Assembly (NCBI GenBank): GCA_043801115.1
Contig: JAZDMJ010000080.1
Span: 1 to 9,193 of the forward strand
DNA from: CAZHUN01 sp043801115
GTDB taxonomy: Archaea > Iainarchaeota > Iainarchaeia > Iainarchaeales > UBA10191
DNA length: 9,193 nucleotides
Reading direction: 5' to 3'
Part shown: one piece after another, positions 1 through 5,450 of the stretch
How the letters are laid out: each line of letters starts with the position of its first letter
Numbering within the stretch: the stretch's first letter is position 1
Translations under genes and position numbers: made by a program
Notes under the pieces: model-generated
What the model was told of the DNA's origin: nothing
Seen by the model: the letters and a program-made list of their open reading frames with translations, nothing else
The model's database searches: none

Positions 1-434
1 TCATCGATGGCGGGGATTGTATTTTGGTCGGGTTCTTCGAAGTTTTGGTCTTGTGTTTCTGCTTGCGTTGTCAGCGCGTTCATGGCCAGTTCGAATTTTT
101 GCCCCACCAAGTCCCACAATCCGAACGCCTGTGCTCTTTGCTGTCTTTCGTAAAACCGTTCGAGCGTTTCTTTCAACAACGCATTGATTTTTTCCTTCGC
201 GTCTTCCGGAGAAGAAACGTCTGCTACACTCTGGCAAAGATTTAATTCTCTTTTTCCAATTTTCGCATGCCAGCAAAAATACACGTCCGAACAGCTCTCG
301 TTCAAACAGCCCACATAGTTTATTTCGGGGTTCGAATCCAGCGTGCTTTGCGGTTCCACGCTTGAAATCTGGTTGGCCGAAAAAGCGATTGCCGCAAGCA
401 ATGCAATTGTTACCAATACCAATATTTTGTTCAT
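1..434 (-). CDS. Small secreted Cys-containing protein, 3' end off window
   Basis: The reading frame opens with ATG at 434 and stays open for 144 codons to the left edge, so the C-terminus is missing. It is not a family I recognise. Residues 1-20 form a clear Sec signal peptide (Lys3, then a hydrophobic run ending A-F-S-A), the same ending as in the upstream surface protein. The mature part has four cysteines (C43, C48, C54, C67), suited to two disulfides outside the cell, within a possible small knot. Residues about 75-125 look helical (E/K/R/Q/L-rich), and the visible end is acidic and Gln/Asn-rich. It starts 17 bases after the stop of the 1244-residue surface protein with only a weak G-rich ribosome site (GGGGA, 7 bases before the ATG). 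It is therefore probably co-transcribed and may be a partner, chaperone or anchor for that protein; this is inference from position. The frame that ends at base 1 with 91 residues is a shadow. Confidence 0.8.
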   Translation of the reverse strand, partial: MNKILVLVTIALLAAIAFSANQISSVEPQSTLDSNPEINYVGCLNESCSDVYFCWHAKIGKRELNLCQSVADVSSPEDAKEKINALLKETLERFYERQQRAQAFGLWDLVGQKFELAMNALTTQAETQDQNFEEPDQNTIPAID

Positions 435-451
435 TGTGTTTTCCCCGTTTT

Positions 452-3400
452 TTATGTGCCTTTTGCCCTATTTAACAATTCCGCCTCGTTGGCCGTGTTT
501 TCATAATATCCTTCCGCGATGATGACAAAGTCAGTCTTTTCGCAGCCGATTGCGTCTTTCGAATTCGGCTGTTCGAACTCTATTATTGAAGATTCGCCCT
601 GGTTCAACACTTGGTAGACGTCGTCGGACTTTGCCAACGCTTCAAATCCCTTGTCCGCAAAAACCGGCTTGTACTGCTTTTTGACGTACGCTGTATTGTT
701 GTTGTAACACCTCAAACCCAAAGCAATATAGTCCGTAAACTCCGTTTCCTGTTTTTCGTCCGCATACGAAAATCTCGGCTTGTCATTGAAAGAAAAATTG
801 TCTATTCTGTTATATGTTGTTGCTTCAAACTTCCACAAGTTTGCCAAAACCTCCGAATAATATTTTTTTCCGTCGGCTGATTTTACAAAAGGAGAAGCCA
901 CATTACAGCCGCCATCTAATTTAGAAACAACCCCTGTCGCACTAATACACAAAAAAGACTCACCGCCTGGACTTGTTCCAAGCCCGGAAAACTTTACATT
1001 TCTCCTCGCATTCAAATCCATCGCCGTCAAACCGCCTTCAACATTCACGTCCGCATCGCTTAGTCCTGTAGAGCTAGCATTTCCAGTTCTCAAAATTCCA
1101 AAAATTCTTGCATGAGAACGTATTCTTAATTGTTCGGCGCCAATAAAGTCTTGAACATTCAAATCGTTGCTGTCATTTCCAATATTACTTGCGCCACCAA
1201 CAGTCAAACCACCCCTTATGAAAACATTCCCATCAATGTTTGCATCTCCAAAATCCAACCCTGCCCCAGTAGCCTTGCCGACAAGCAGGTTGCGCGCCGC
1301 ATTCAAATCCAACGCCTTAACAACACCAGAAACATTTAAATCTCCAAAAGAGAGGTTTGCCGCCTTCGCACTACCAACAATCACATTTCGAGAAGCATTC
1401 AAATCCAACGCTTTCACTCCGCCTGCCGCATTTACATCTCCATTGCTCAGATTTGTTGCCCTCGCACCGCCAAGCAACAAATAACGCAAAACATTCACAT
1501 CTCTTTTCGCATTCAAGTCTGTAAGACTAAATGTTCCTTGCACATACAAATTGTTTCCAACATTTGCATCTCCGGCAGAAAGCCCAACTGCTGTCGCACT
1601 CCCCACAATCAAATTCCGAGAAGCGTTCAAATCTAGCGCCTTAACCACACCAGAAGCGTTAAGGTCGCCATTGGACAAATCAGTGGTTGTTGCTGAGCCT
1701 AGAATAATTTTTCCTGTTTCAACACGCAAATTTCTTTCAAGGTTAACATCGCCACCACCAAAACGAAAATATGGCGAACCTTGATCTTTCACATCAATAT
1801 TAAAATCAATAACAGCTGAAGCAGAACCACTTAAATTCAAATTGTTGGTTATTGAAAATTCACGAAAGTTACTAGTGCCACCTTCACTTGTTTTCATAAT
1901 AATTTTACTGCCGCTTCCAATAGTACTTCTAATATTTGGATTTATTGCAAGAGTATAACTAGAAGTTGACCCCGTGCCTGCAGTGCCCACATTTAAATCA
2001 TCCCTTACAGACAATTCTCCAGAAATATTTGCATCTCCTGCACTCAACCCAACAGCAGTTGCACTTCCAACAATCAAATTTCTCGAAGCATTCAAATCCT
2101 GCGCTTTTACTCCGCCAGAAGCGTTCAAATCGCCGGAAGAAAGGCCAGTACGAGTTGCAGTTCCAATATTTACATCACCATTAATGCTTACGTTTCCTGC
2201 AGTACCAGCACCTGTTCCTGGACCAACAAACAAAGTAGGAACTGTTGTATTGAAACCTACTGCCAAAGAATAACTGAGGTTATTAATTAATTTATTGGAA
2301 GTATCAATGCCCGTCCCAAAAACCATTGAGTACACCCCATTAGAAGTTGCCATATACCCTATGGCAGTAGAAGTTTCGCCAACAGCACTAGTCGTATTAC
2401 CCATTGCAAAGGACTCGCTGCCGATAGCATTAGTATACCCGCCAAGAGCAACAGACGCAAACCCTTTGGCATTAGTATCATACCCCATTGCAACAGAATA
2501 AGAACCAATATTATCGTTGTCCCAGTGATTAGATGTCACCTCTCCAGCCCTAAAAGCTCCTTTTGCCGGAATCCACATCATTCTTGTTCCTGCTCCACCT
2601 ACTGGCGTTGTTCCGCTCGTTCCCTGCAATAGCAAATAATTCCTTCCAACGATTGCGCCAGAAACATTTACATCTCCAGAATTCAAATCTCTTGCACTTG
2701 CACTTCCAACCAACAAATTCCTCGAGGCATTCAAATCAACCGCTTTCACTCCGCCAGAAGCGTTGATGTCTCCGTTCGCAACTCCAACAGCCGTTGCATT
2801 ATTGGTCAATATTTTTCCCCGCACGTTTAAATCCTGCGCGCGCAACCCAATGTTAAAATCCCAATAACCAGAAATGTTGTTGTCCTTTCGCGCAAAAGAA
2901 GCATTCGCATCCCCATTCGAATCCAAGGTAGTATCCGCCCGAGAAGCTACATATCCCGCAATCGCTGTAGTAGAAAGCCATCCCGCATTGTTCGCATCGG
3001 CAATCATGAATTGTTTTAAACTGGCGATTGTATTCCAGTCCCGAACCACTCTCGACTGCAACCGCGCCACATTATTCGAATCCGAAATCTTAATAAAAAC
3101 CGCATTCGCATCCGACTGCGCATAAAACGCCAAATTCAAATCCCGAATCACTTTCTGGTCCAAACGAGAAACATTATTACTGTCGGAAATTTTTATCCAA
3201 GTATTATTCCCATCGCTCGAACTCGCTATCTTTCCCGTAATATTACAAGACGAATTCGCATCGCACGTTGGCAACAGACTCCATTTGACCAGCACCGTGT
3301 TGGCGTCCGACTGGCGGTAGTACAAACCGTTAAAGTCCGCGTTGAAAAGAAACGAAGTAATGGGTGCAACGCTCAAACGCGCGTACAACGAATTAAAGTC

Positions 3401-4186
3401 CGCGTTCAACAAAAAAGAAGTCAAGCCCGTAACGCCCACTCTGCCATACCACGCGTTTCCATCGGTTTGGCGCACGAACTGGGCGTTGATGTCCGAAGCA
3501 CTGCCCACGCGGCCCGTAATCAAGCACGAGCTATTCGAATCGCATCCGGAAAGCAGAGACCATTTGACCAGAACAGAATTCGCATCGCTCTGGCGGTAGT
3601 ATATTGAATTGATGTCGGAAGCGCTTTGAATGCTGCCCGCAAAACTTCCAAAATATTTTCCCGAAATATTCAAATCGCCAGTGGAAAGGCCCAGCAATCC
3701 CGCGCTTCCCACGGAAAGTTTGCCGGCAATGTTGGCGTCGCGCGTCAAGTTCAAGTCCCTATACGTGTTCAAGTCTTGCTGGAAAGTATAATTCGTTTTG
3801 AACGAGGAAGGAACGGAAGCGAGGCGGACGCGCGGAGTCATTTCCGCATTCGTTCCCACTTTAATGCCAAGCCACAAGTTGCCGTCCGTGTTCAAGTCTT
3901 TGACGGAATTATTGTCTCCCAAAATCACGGAATACAATCCGGCAGAAACCGAAACAGCGTTTCCGTTGGCCGCGTCGTGGTGCTCTATATAGATTGGAGT
4001 TCCTCCCGCGCTGGCCGTGTAAATGCGAAAGACAAAATCGTAATCGCCCGTCAACACAACTCCGGCGGTGTTGGTCAGTTTTCCCTGAACGCCCAAAGAA
4101 TCGGAAACGCTGGCCGAAAAAGCGAAAGAAGCGAGCGCGAGCACTGCGAGAACGAAAAAGGAAACGCGCAAGCTTTCCAACCCCAT
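452..4186 (-). CDS. Giant repeat-rich secreted surface protein with YadA-like head
   Basis: A 1244-residue exported protein, probably an adhesin or cell-surface fibre. Residues 1-25 are a signal peptide ending AFSA. Residues about 29-130 form a module seen at the N-terminus of many bacterial surface and tail-fibre-like proteins (QGKLTNTAG..., GGTPIY, GLYSVILG, WLGIKVGTNAEMTPRVRLASVP). Residues 190-450 hold degenerate repeats including two copies of a C-x5-C block (C215/C221 and C308/C314). Residues 480-1060 hold roughly 32-residue repeats centred on DLNASRN at 484, 697, 852, 928, 960 and 1057. Within these, 561-630 are five 14-residue YadA-head repeats, followed by an NLSYSLAVGF...PTLFVG segment (637-655). 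A FLCISATGVVSKLDGGC segment (1078-1094) leads to a unique C-terminal domain with C1160 and C1215. There is no C-terminal membrane segment, sortase-type signal or S74 chaperone, so the mode of attachment is unknown. The start is supported by the signal peptide, the TATA box at 4231-4245 and an AGGT ribosome-site-like stretch. It is the first gene of an operon with the small secreted protein. Confidence 0.9.
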   Translation of the reverse strand: MGLESLRVSFFVLAVLALASFAFSASVSDSLGVQGKLTNTAGVVLTGDYDFVFRIYTASAGGTPIYIEHHDAANGNAVSVSAGLYSVILGDNNSVKDLNTDGNLWLGIKVGTNAEMTPRVRLASVPSSFKTNYTFQQDLNTYRDLNLTRDANIAGKLSVGSAGLLGLSTGDLNISGKYFGSFAGSIQSASDINSIYYRQSDANSVLVKWSLLSGCDSNSSCLITGRVGSASDINAQFVRQTDGNAWYGRVGVTGLTSFLLNADFNSLYARLSVAPITSFLFNADFNGLYYRQSDANTVLVKWSLLPTCDANSSCNITGKIASSSDGNNTWIKISDSNNVSRLDQKVIRDLNLAFYAQSDANAVFIKISDSNNVARLQSRVVRDWNTIASLKQFMIADANNAGWLSTTAIAGYVASRADTTLDSNGDANASFARKDNNISGYWDFNIGLRAQDLNVRGKILTNNATAVGVANGDINASGGVKAVDLNASRNLLVGSASARDLNSGDVNVSGAIVGRNYLLLQGTSGTTPVGGAGTRMMWIPAKGAFRAGEVTSNHWDNDNIGSYSVAMGYDTNAKGFASVALGGYTNAIGSESFAMGNTTSAVGETSTAIGYMATSNGVYSMVFGTGIDTSNKLINNLSYSLAVGFNTTVPTLFVGPGTGAGTAGNVSINGDVNIGTATRTGLSSGDLNASGGVKAQDLNASRNLIVGSATAVGLSAGDANISGELSVRDDLNVGTAGTGSTSSYTLAINPNIRSTIGSGSKIIMKTSEGGTSNFREFSITNNLNLSGSASAVIDFNIDVKDQGSPYFRFGGGDVNLERNLRVETGKIILGSATTTDLSNGDLNASGVVKALDLNASRNLIVGSATAVGLSAGDANVGNNLYVQGTFSLTDLNAKRDVNVLRYLLLGGARATNLSNGDVNAAGGVKALDLNASRNVIVGSAKAANLSFGDLNVSGVVKALDLNAARNLLVGKATGAGLDFGDANIDGNVFIRGGLTVGGASNIGNDSNDLNVQDFIGAEQLRIRSHARIFGILRTGNASSTGLSDADVNVEGGLTAMDLNARRNVKFSGLGTSPGGESFLCISATGVVSKLDGGCNVASPFVKSADGKKYYSEVLANLWKFEATTYNRIDNFSFNDKPRFSYADEKQETEFTDYIALGLRCYNNNTAYVKKQYKPVFADKGFEALAKSDDVYQVLNQGESSIIEFEQPNSKDAIGCEKTDFVIIAEGYYENTANEAELLNRAKGT
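1001..2779 (-). repeat. Coding repeats, about 32 residues, DLNASRN core
   Basis: Six copies of a unit of the form GDxNASGxVKAxDLNASRN followed by xxVGSAxAxxLS occur with the D of the core at residues 484, 697, 852, 928, 960 and 1057. The copies at 928 and 960 are directly tandem (32 residues apart); the others are separated by other segments. The DNA is clearly related between copies: the minus-strand core appears on the plus strand as ATTCAAATCCAACGC near 1301 and 1396, with near-copies near 1625, 2090 and 2729. Unit-by-unit divergence is mostly at third positions, which suggests selection on protein structure. The pattern fits a beta-solenoid or stacked beta-hairpin fibre. Confidence 0.85.
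2297..2506 (-). repeat. Five 14-residue YadA-like head repeats
   Basis: Residues 561-630 of the surface protein divide exactly into five 14-mers: GSYSVAMGYDTNAK, GFASVALGGYTNAI, GSESFAMGNTTSAV, GETSTAIGYMATSN, GVYSMVFGTGIDTS. Each has G at position 1, S at 4, a hydrophobic residue at 7 and G at 8. This is the repeat of the left-handed beta-roll in the head of bacterial trimeric adhesins such as YadA. In bacteria that head is usually trimeric and binds matrix or host proteins. Confidence 0.85.
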
Positions 4187-4209
4187 AACTTTAACCTTTT
4201 TTCAACCCT

Positions 4210-4229
4210 TTGCACTATGAAGAGTGCAA
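4210..4229. promoter_or_regulatory. Inverted repeat at surface-operon start, candidate operator
   Basis: TTGCACT (4210-4216) and AGTGCAA (4223-4229) are perfect 7-base arms around a 6-base spacer. They lie immediately downstream of the TATA box and cover the expected transcript start. A dimeric repressor bound here would block RNA polymerase. The arms could instead form a small hairpin at the 5' end of the mRNA. Confidence 0.5.
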
Positions 4230-4230
4230 G

Positions 4231-4245
4231 GTATATATTATTTTA
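4231..4245 (-). promoter_or_regulatory. TATA box of the surface-protein operon
   Basis: On the minus strand the stretch reads AAAATAATATATAC, a strong archaeal TATA box. A transcript start about 26 bases downstream would fall near 4210, giving a leader of about 25 bases before the ATG at 4186. That leader contains AAAGGTTA, a weak Shine-Dalgarno-like site. Confidence 0.65.
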
Positions 4246-4306
4246 CGTTCAAAAAGCGCCAAAACTGTTTTCTTGCCTTCAAAAAACGAGGCGAAAACCG
4301 CCCGCG

Positions 4307-4345
4307 ACGCTTTTTTCCCCGAACTTTTTTCGCAAAAAAAGGCCG
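4307..4345 (+). repeat. Short repeat flanking ssb, upstream copy
   Basis: Two blocks lie close together here, ACGCTTTTTTCCCCG (4307-4321) and TTTTCGCAAAAAAAGGCCG ending at 4345. Near-identical blocks recur in the same order and orientation downstream of ssb at 5086-5099 and 5155-5171, where about 55 bases containing two hairpins separate them. Confidence 0.45.
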
Positions 4346-4353
4346 CTCGAATG

Positions 4354-4363
4354 GTTTAAATAG
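4354..4363 (+). promoter_or_regulatory. TATA box of ssb
   Basis: GTTTAAATAG is a good archaeal TATA box. It predicts a transcript start near 4385 and so an unusually long leader of about 119 bases before the ssb ATG at 4504. No better TATA box is visible closer to the gene. Confidence 0.55.
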
Positions 4364-4437
4364 GGTTGGATGGGAGAATAGGTTGGTCGGCGGCCAAAAA
4401 AAGCGGTCGACTGGATTCACGACAATTAGGTTTACAC

Positions 4438-4495
4438 TCCTCCAAAAAGGAGCGCACTAATTCACGAATCCGCAAAAAAAATCCAATTTGGAGGA
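4438..4495 (+). promoter_or_regulatory. ssb leader: Shine-Dalgarno-masking stem and competing hairpin
   Basis: TCCTCCAAA (4438-4446) is perfectly complementary over nine bases to TTTGGAGGA (4487-4495), which contains the whole ssb Shine-Dalgarno GGAGG (4490-4494). The same upstream CTCC (4440-4443) can instead pair with GGAG at 4449-4452 around an AAAAA loop, which would free the ribosome site. Two mutually exclusive folds of this kind are the layout of a translational switch or RNA thermometer. This is structure read by eye; function is inference. Confidence 0.45.
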
Positions 4496-4503
4496 ATTAC
4501 AAT

Positions 4504-5025
4504 ATGGAAATCAGCAACTTGAGACCGTTCGCGAAACGCGTGGACTTGGTCGTCAAAGTATTGAACAAAGGAGAAGTGAGAGAAGTTACTTCCAAAAACG
4601 ACAACTCGCAGCACAAAGTCACGGAAGCGCTCGTCGGAGACGCGACGGGAACCATTCTCATGACGTTGTGGGACGACATGATCGAAAAAGTCGAAGTCGG
4701 AAAAAGCTACAAAATAGGCAACGCCTATACTTCACTGTTCAAACAATCTCTCCGAATCAACATCGGAAGATATGGAACGCTCGAAGAAAGCGAAGCGCCC
4801 GTAGAAGCCGTAGACGAAACCAACGCGGTTTCGGACAAAGTATTCCAATCGCGCCCAAGCTTTGGCGGGGGCGGAGGATACGGCGGAGGCCGAGGCGGCG
4901 GATATAGAGGCGGCGGAGGAGGAGGCTACGGAGGCGGACGAGGCGGCGGATACGGCGGAGGACGCGGTGGCGGAGGATACGGCGGAGGCCGAGGCGGAGA
5001 ATCCGACGGAGATTCCGACTATTAA
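4504..5025 (+). CDS. ssb: Single-stranded DNA-binding protein, one OB fold with RGG tail
   Basis: A 173-residue protein that coats single-stranded DNA in replication and repair. Residues 1-95 are one OB fold closely matching the crenarchaeal SSB pattern: NLRPFAKRVDLVVKVL, then EALVGDATGTILMTLWDD, then IGNAYTSLF. The three DNA-stacking aromatics of Sulfolobus SSB (W56, W75, F79) correspond without gaps to W56, Y75 and F79. Residues 121-165 are a Gly/Arg/Tyr tail (repeats of YGGGRGGG), and the last residues are acidic (ESDGDSDY), as in other SSBs, where the tip recruits partner proteins. The start is fixed by GGAGG nine bases upstream and by family alignment; an in-frame upstream ATG at 4366 lies next to the TATA box and has no such support. 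It is a single-gene transcript ending in a hairpin terminator. Translation may be controlled by the leader fold. Confidence 0.95.
   Translation: MEISNLRPFAKRVDLVVKVLNKGEVREVTSKNDNSQHKVTEALVGDATGTILMTLWDDMIEKVEVGKSYKIGNAYTSLFKQSLRINIGRYGTLEESEAPVEAVDETNAVSDKVFQSRPSFGGGGGYGGGRGGGYRGGGGGGYGGGRGGGYGGGRGGGGYGGGRGGESDGDSDY
4861..4997 (+). repeat. G-rich tandem coding repeat in ssb tail
   Basis: Imperfect 18- to 24-base units built from GGCGGAGG, GGACGAGGCGG and TAC/TAT encode the YGGGRGGG tail. The plus strand carries many GG and longer G runs, so slippage or two-layer G-quadruplexes are possible. The stretch is the source of long false reading frames on the opposite strand. Confidence 0.7.
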
Positions 5026-5035
5026 AATTTGAAGA

Positions 5036-5069
5036 AGCGGCCGAAAGGCCGCTCTTTCTCTTATTTTTT
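5036..5069 (+). terminator. Hairpin terminator after ssb
   Basis: AGCGGCC (5036-5042) and GGCCGCT (5047-5053) form a perfect 7-base stem closed by a GAAA tetraloop. It is followed by a T-rich run (CTTTCTCTTATTTTTT, to 5069) and lies 10 bases after the ssb stop. Confidence 0.75.
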
Positions 5070-5085
5070 GAAAAAAAATTCCAAA

Positions 5086-5171
5086 ACGCTTTTTCCCCGG
5101 GCTCCCGTTTTGCGGGCGCGCAAAAGGGCCCATTTTTGCCATGCAAAAATCGGGTTTTCGCAAAAAGGCCG
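5086..5171 (+). repeat. Short repeat flanking ssb, downstream copy
   Basis: ACGCTTTTTCCCCG (5086-5099) and TTTTCGCAAAAAGGCCG (5155-5171) match the upstream pair apart from the lengths of the T and A runs. The hairpins at 5104-5128 and 5132-5150 lie between the two blocks. Confidence 0.45.
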
Positions 5172-5198
5172 TTTTCGACCAGAAAACTGCTTTGCGAA
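5104..5198. other. Three further hairpins in the ssb-antitoxin gap
   Basis: After the ssb terminator, three more inverted repeats follow. (1) TTTTGCG 5108-5114 with CGCAAAA 5119-5125, extended by CCC 5104-5106 with GGG 5126-5128 past a bulged G. (2) ATTTTTGC 5132-5139 with GCAAAAAT 5143-5150 around CAT. (3) TTCGCAAA 5157-5164 with TTTGCGAA 5191-5198, enclosing GTTTTC 5171-5176 with GAAAAC 5182-5187. No coding frame is credible here. It could be a structured RNA, an extended terminator or a decayed small element. Confidence 0.55.
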
Positions 5199-5214
5199 CG
5201 AATAAAAAGAAGTT

Positions 5215-5240
5215 TACTTATTCTACTTATATAAGGTGAT
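5215..5240 (+). promoter_or_regulatory. Toxin-antitoxin operator candidate and ribosome site
   Basis: TACTTAT occurs twice, nine bases apart (5215-5221 and 5224-5230). The second copy runs into the perfect palindrome CTTATATAAG (5226-5235). Repeated and inverted short half-sites next to the gene are typical targets of ribbon-helix-helix antitoxins, which repress their own operon. AGGTGAT (5234-5240) is an ideal archaeal Shine-Dalgarno. Because CTTATATAAG lies only nine bases before the ATG it is unlikely to be the TATA box; GAATAAAAAG (about 5200-5209) is better placed. Confidence 0.5.
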
Positions 5241-5243
5241 GAA

Positions 5244-5450
5244 ATGCCGAACATGACTCTCGCGATTCCTTTGGAAACGCATAAGACAATGAAAAGACAT
5301 CCCGAAATCAAGTGGACGGAAGTGGCTCGACAAGCCATTGAACAAAAAGCAAAGAAATTAAAGAATGAAAAAGATGAGTGGAGAGAATACGCGCTACGGC
5401 ACGCCGTCGAAACCGGCTGGAGCGAAGCAGATGAACTCATCAATTATTGA
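5244..5450 (+). CDS. Ribbon-helix-helix antitoxin (VapB/CopG-like)
   Basis: A 68-residue antitoxin that should neutralise the toxin encoded next to it and bind its own promoter. Residues 4-9 (MTLAIP) fit the DNA-contacting beta strand. Residues 11-20 and 23-40 (KWTEVARQAIEQKAKKL) fit the two helices of the fold; the HPEIKWTEVARQAI stretch is typical of archaeal ribbon-helix-helix antitoxins. The charged tail (residues 41-68) would wrap the toxin. The ATG at 5244 follows AGGTGAT by three bases; an ATG at 5253 would give 12-base spacing and still keep the strand. The gene overlaps the toxin start by 20 bases, so the two are translationally coupled. The fold is often paired with VapC in archaea, but here the partner is MazF/PemK-like. 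Confidence 0.85.
   Translation: MPNMTLAIPLETHKTMKRHPEIKWTEVARQAIEQKAKKLKNEKDEWREYALRHAVETGWSEADELINY

Larger units (their letters stand above)
4187..4503. other. Divergent regulatory region between surface operon and ssb
   Basis: This 317-base gap has no credible gene. Reading from the left it holds the ribosome-site and leader region of the surface gene, an inverted repeat (4210-4229), the surface gene's TATA box (4231-4245), a tract of A and T runs mixed with CG-rich bits (4246-4350), the ssb TATA box (4354-4363), and a long ssb leader with a self-pairing Shine-Dalgarno. GCGAAAA at 4291-4297 pairs with TTTTCGC at 4327-4333. The tract 4307-4345 is echoed downstream of ssb. Confidence 0.7.

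Noticed and set aside
1..276. 91-residue minus-strand frame ending at base 1
   Set aside because: It overlaps the frame with a clear signal peptide starting at 434, is very basic and low in structure, and its stop coincides with the window edge. The 434 frame stays open through the edge.
1001..2779. CRISPR array or tandem DNA repeat element
   Set aside because: The repeats lie in frame within one open reading frame, diverge mostly at third positions, and have no constant-length spacers.
452..4186. True trimeric autotransporter (type V secretion)
   Set aside because: There is no C-terminal YadA anchor barrel, the C-terminus is a soluble Cys-containing domain, and the neighbours are archaeal genes. 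Only the head repeat is shared.
3626..4363. 245-residue plus-strand frame opposite the surface gene
   Set aside because: It is a shadow of the secreted protein's codons, has no recognisable domain and no ribosome site, and runs into the promoter region.
4366..4503. N-terminal extension of ssb to ATG 4366
   Set aside because: The ATG is three bases from the TATA box, so it would not be in the mRNA. A strong GGAGG and the family alignment place the start at 4504.
4732..5443. Ser/Ala- or Arg/Leu-rich minus-strand frames opposite the ssb tail and antitoxin
   Set aside because: They arise from reading the opposite strand of the GGC/GGA repeats; the low-complexity protein has no start signal.
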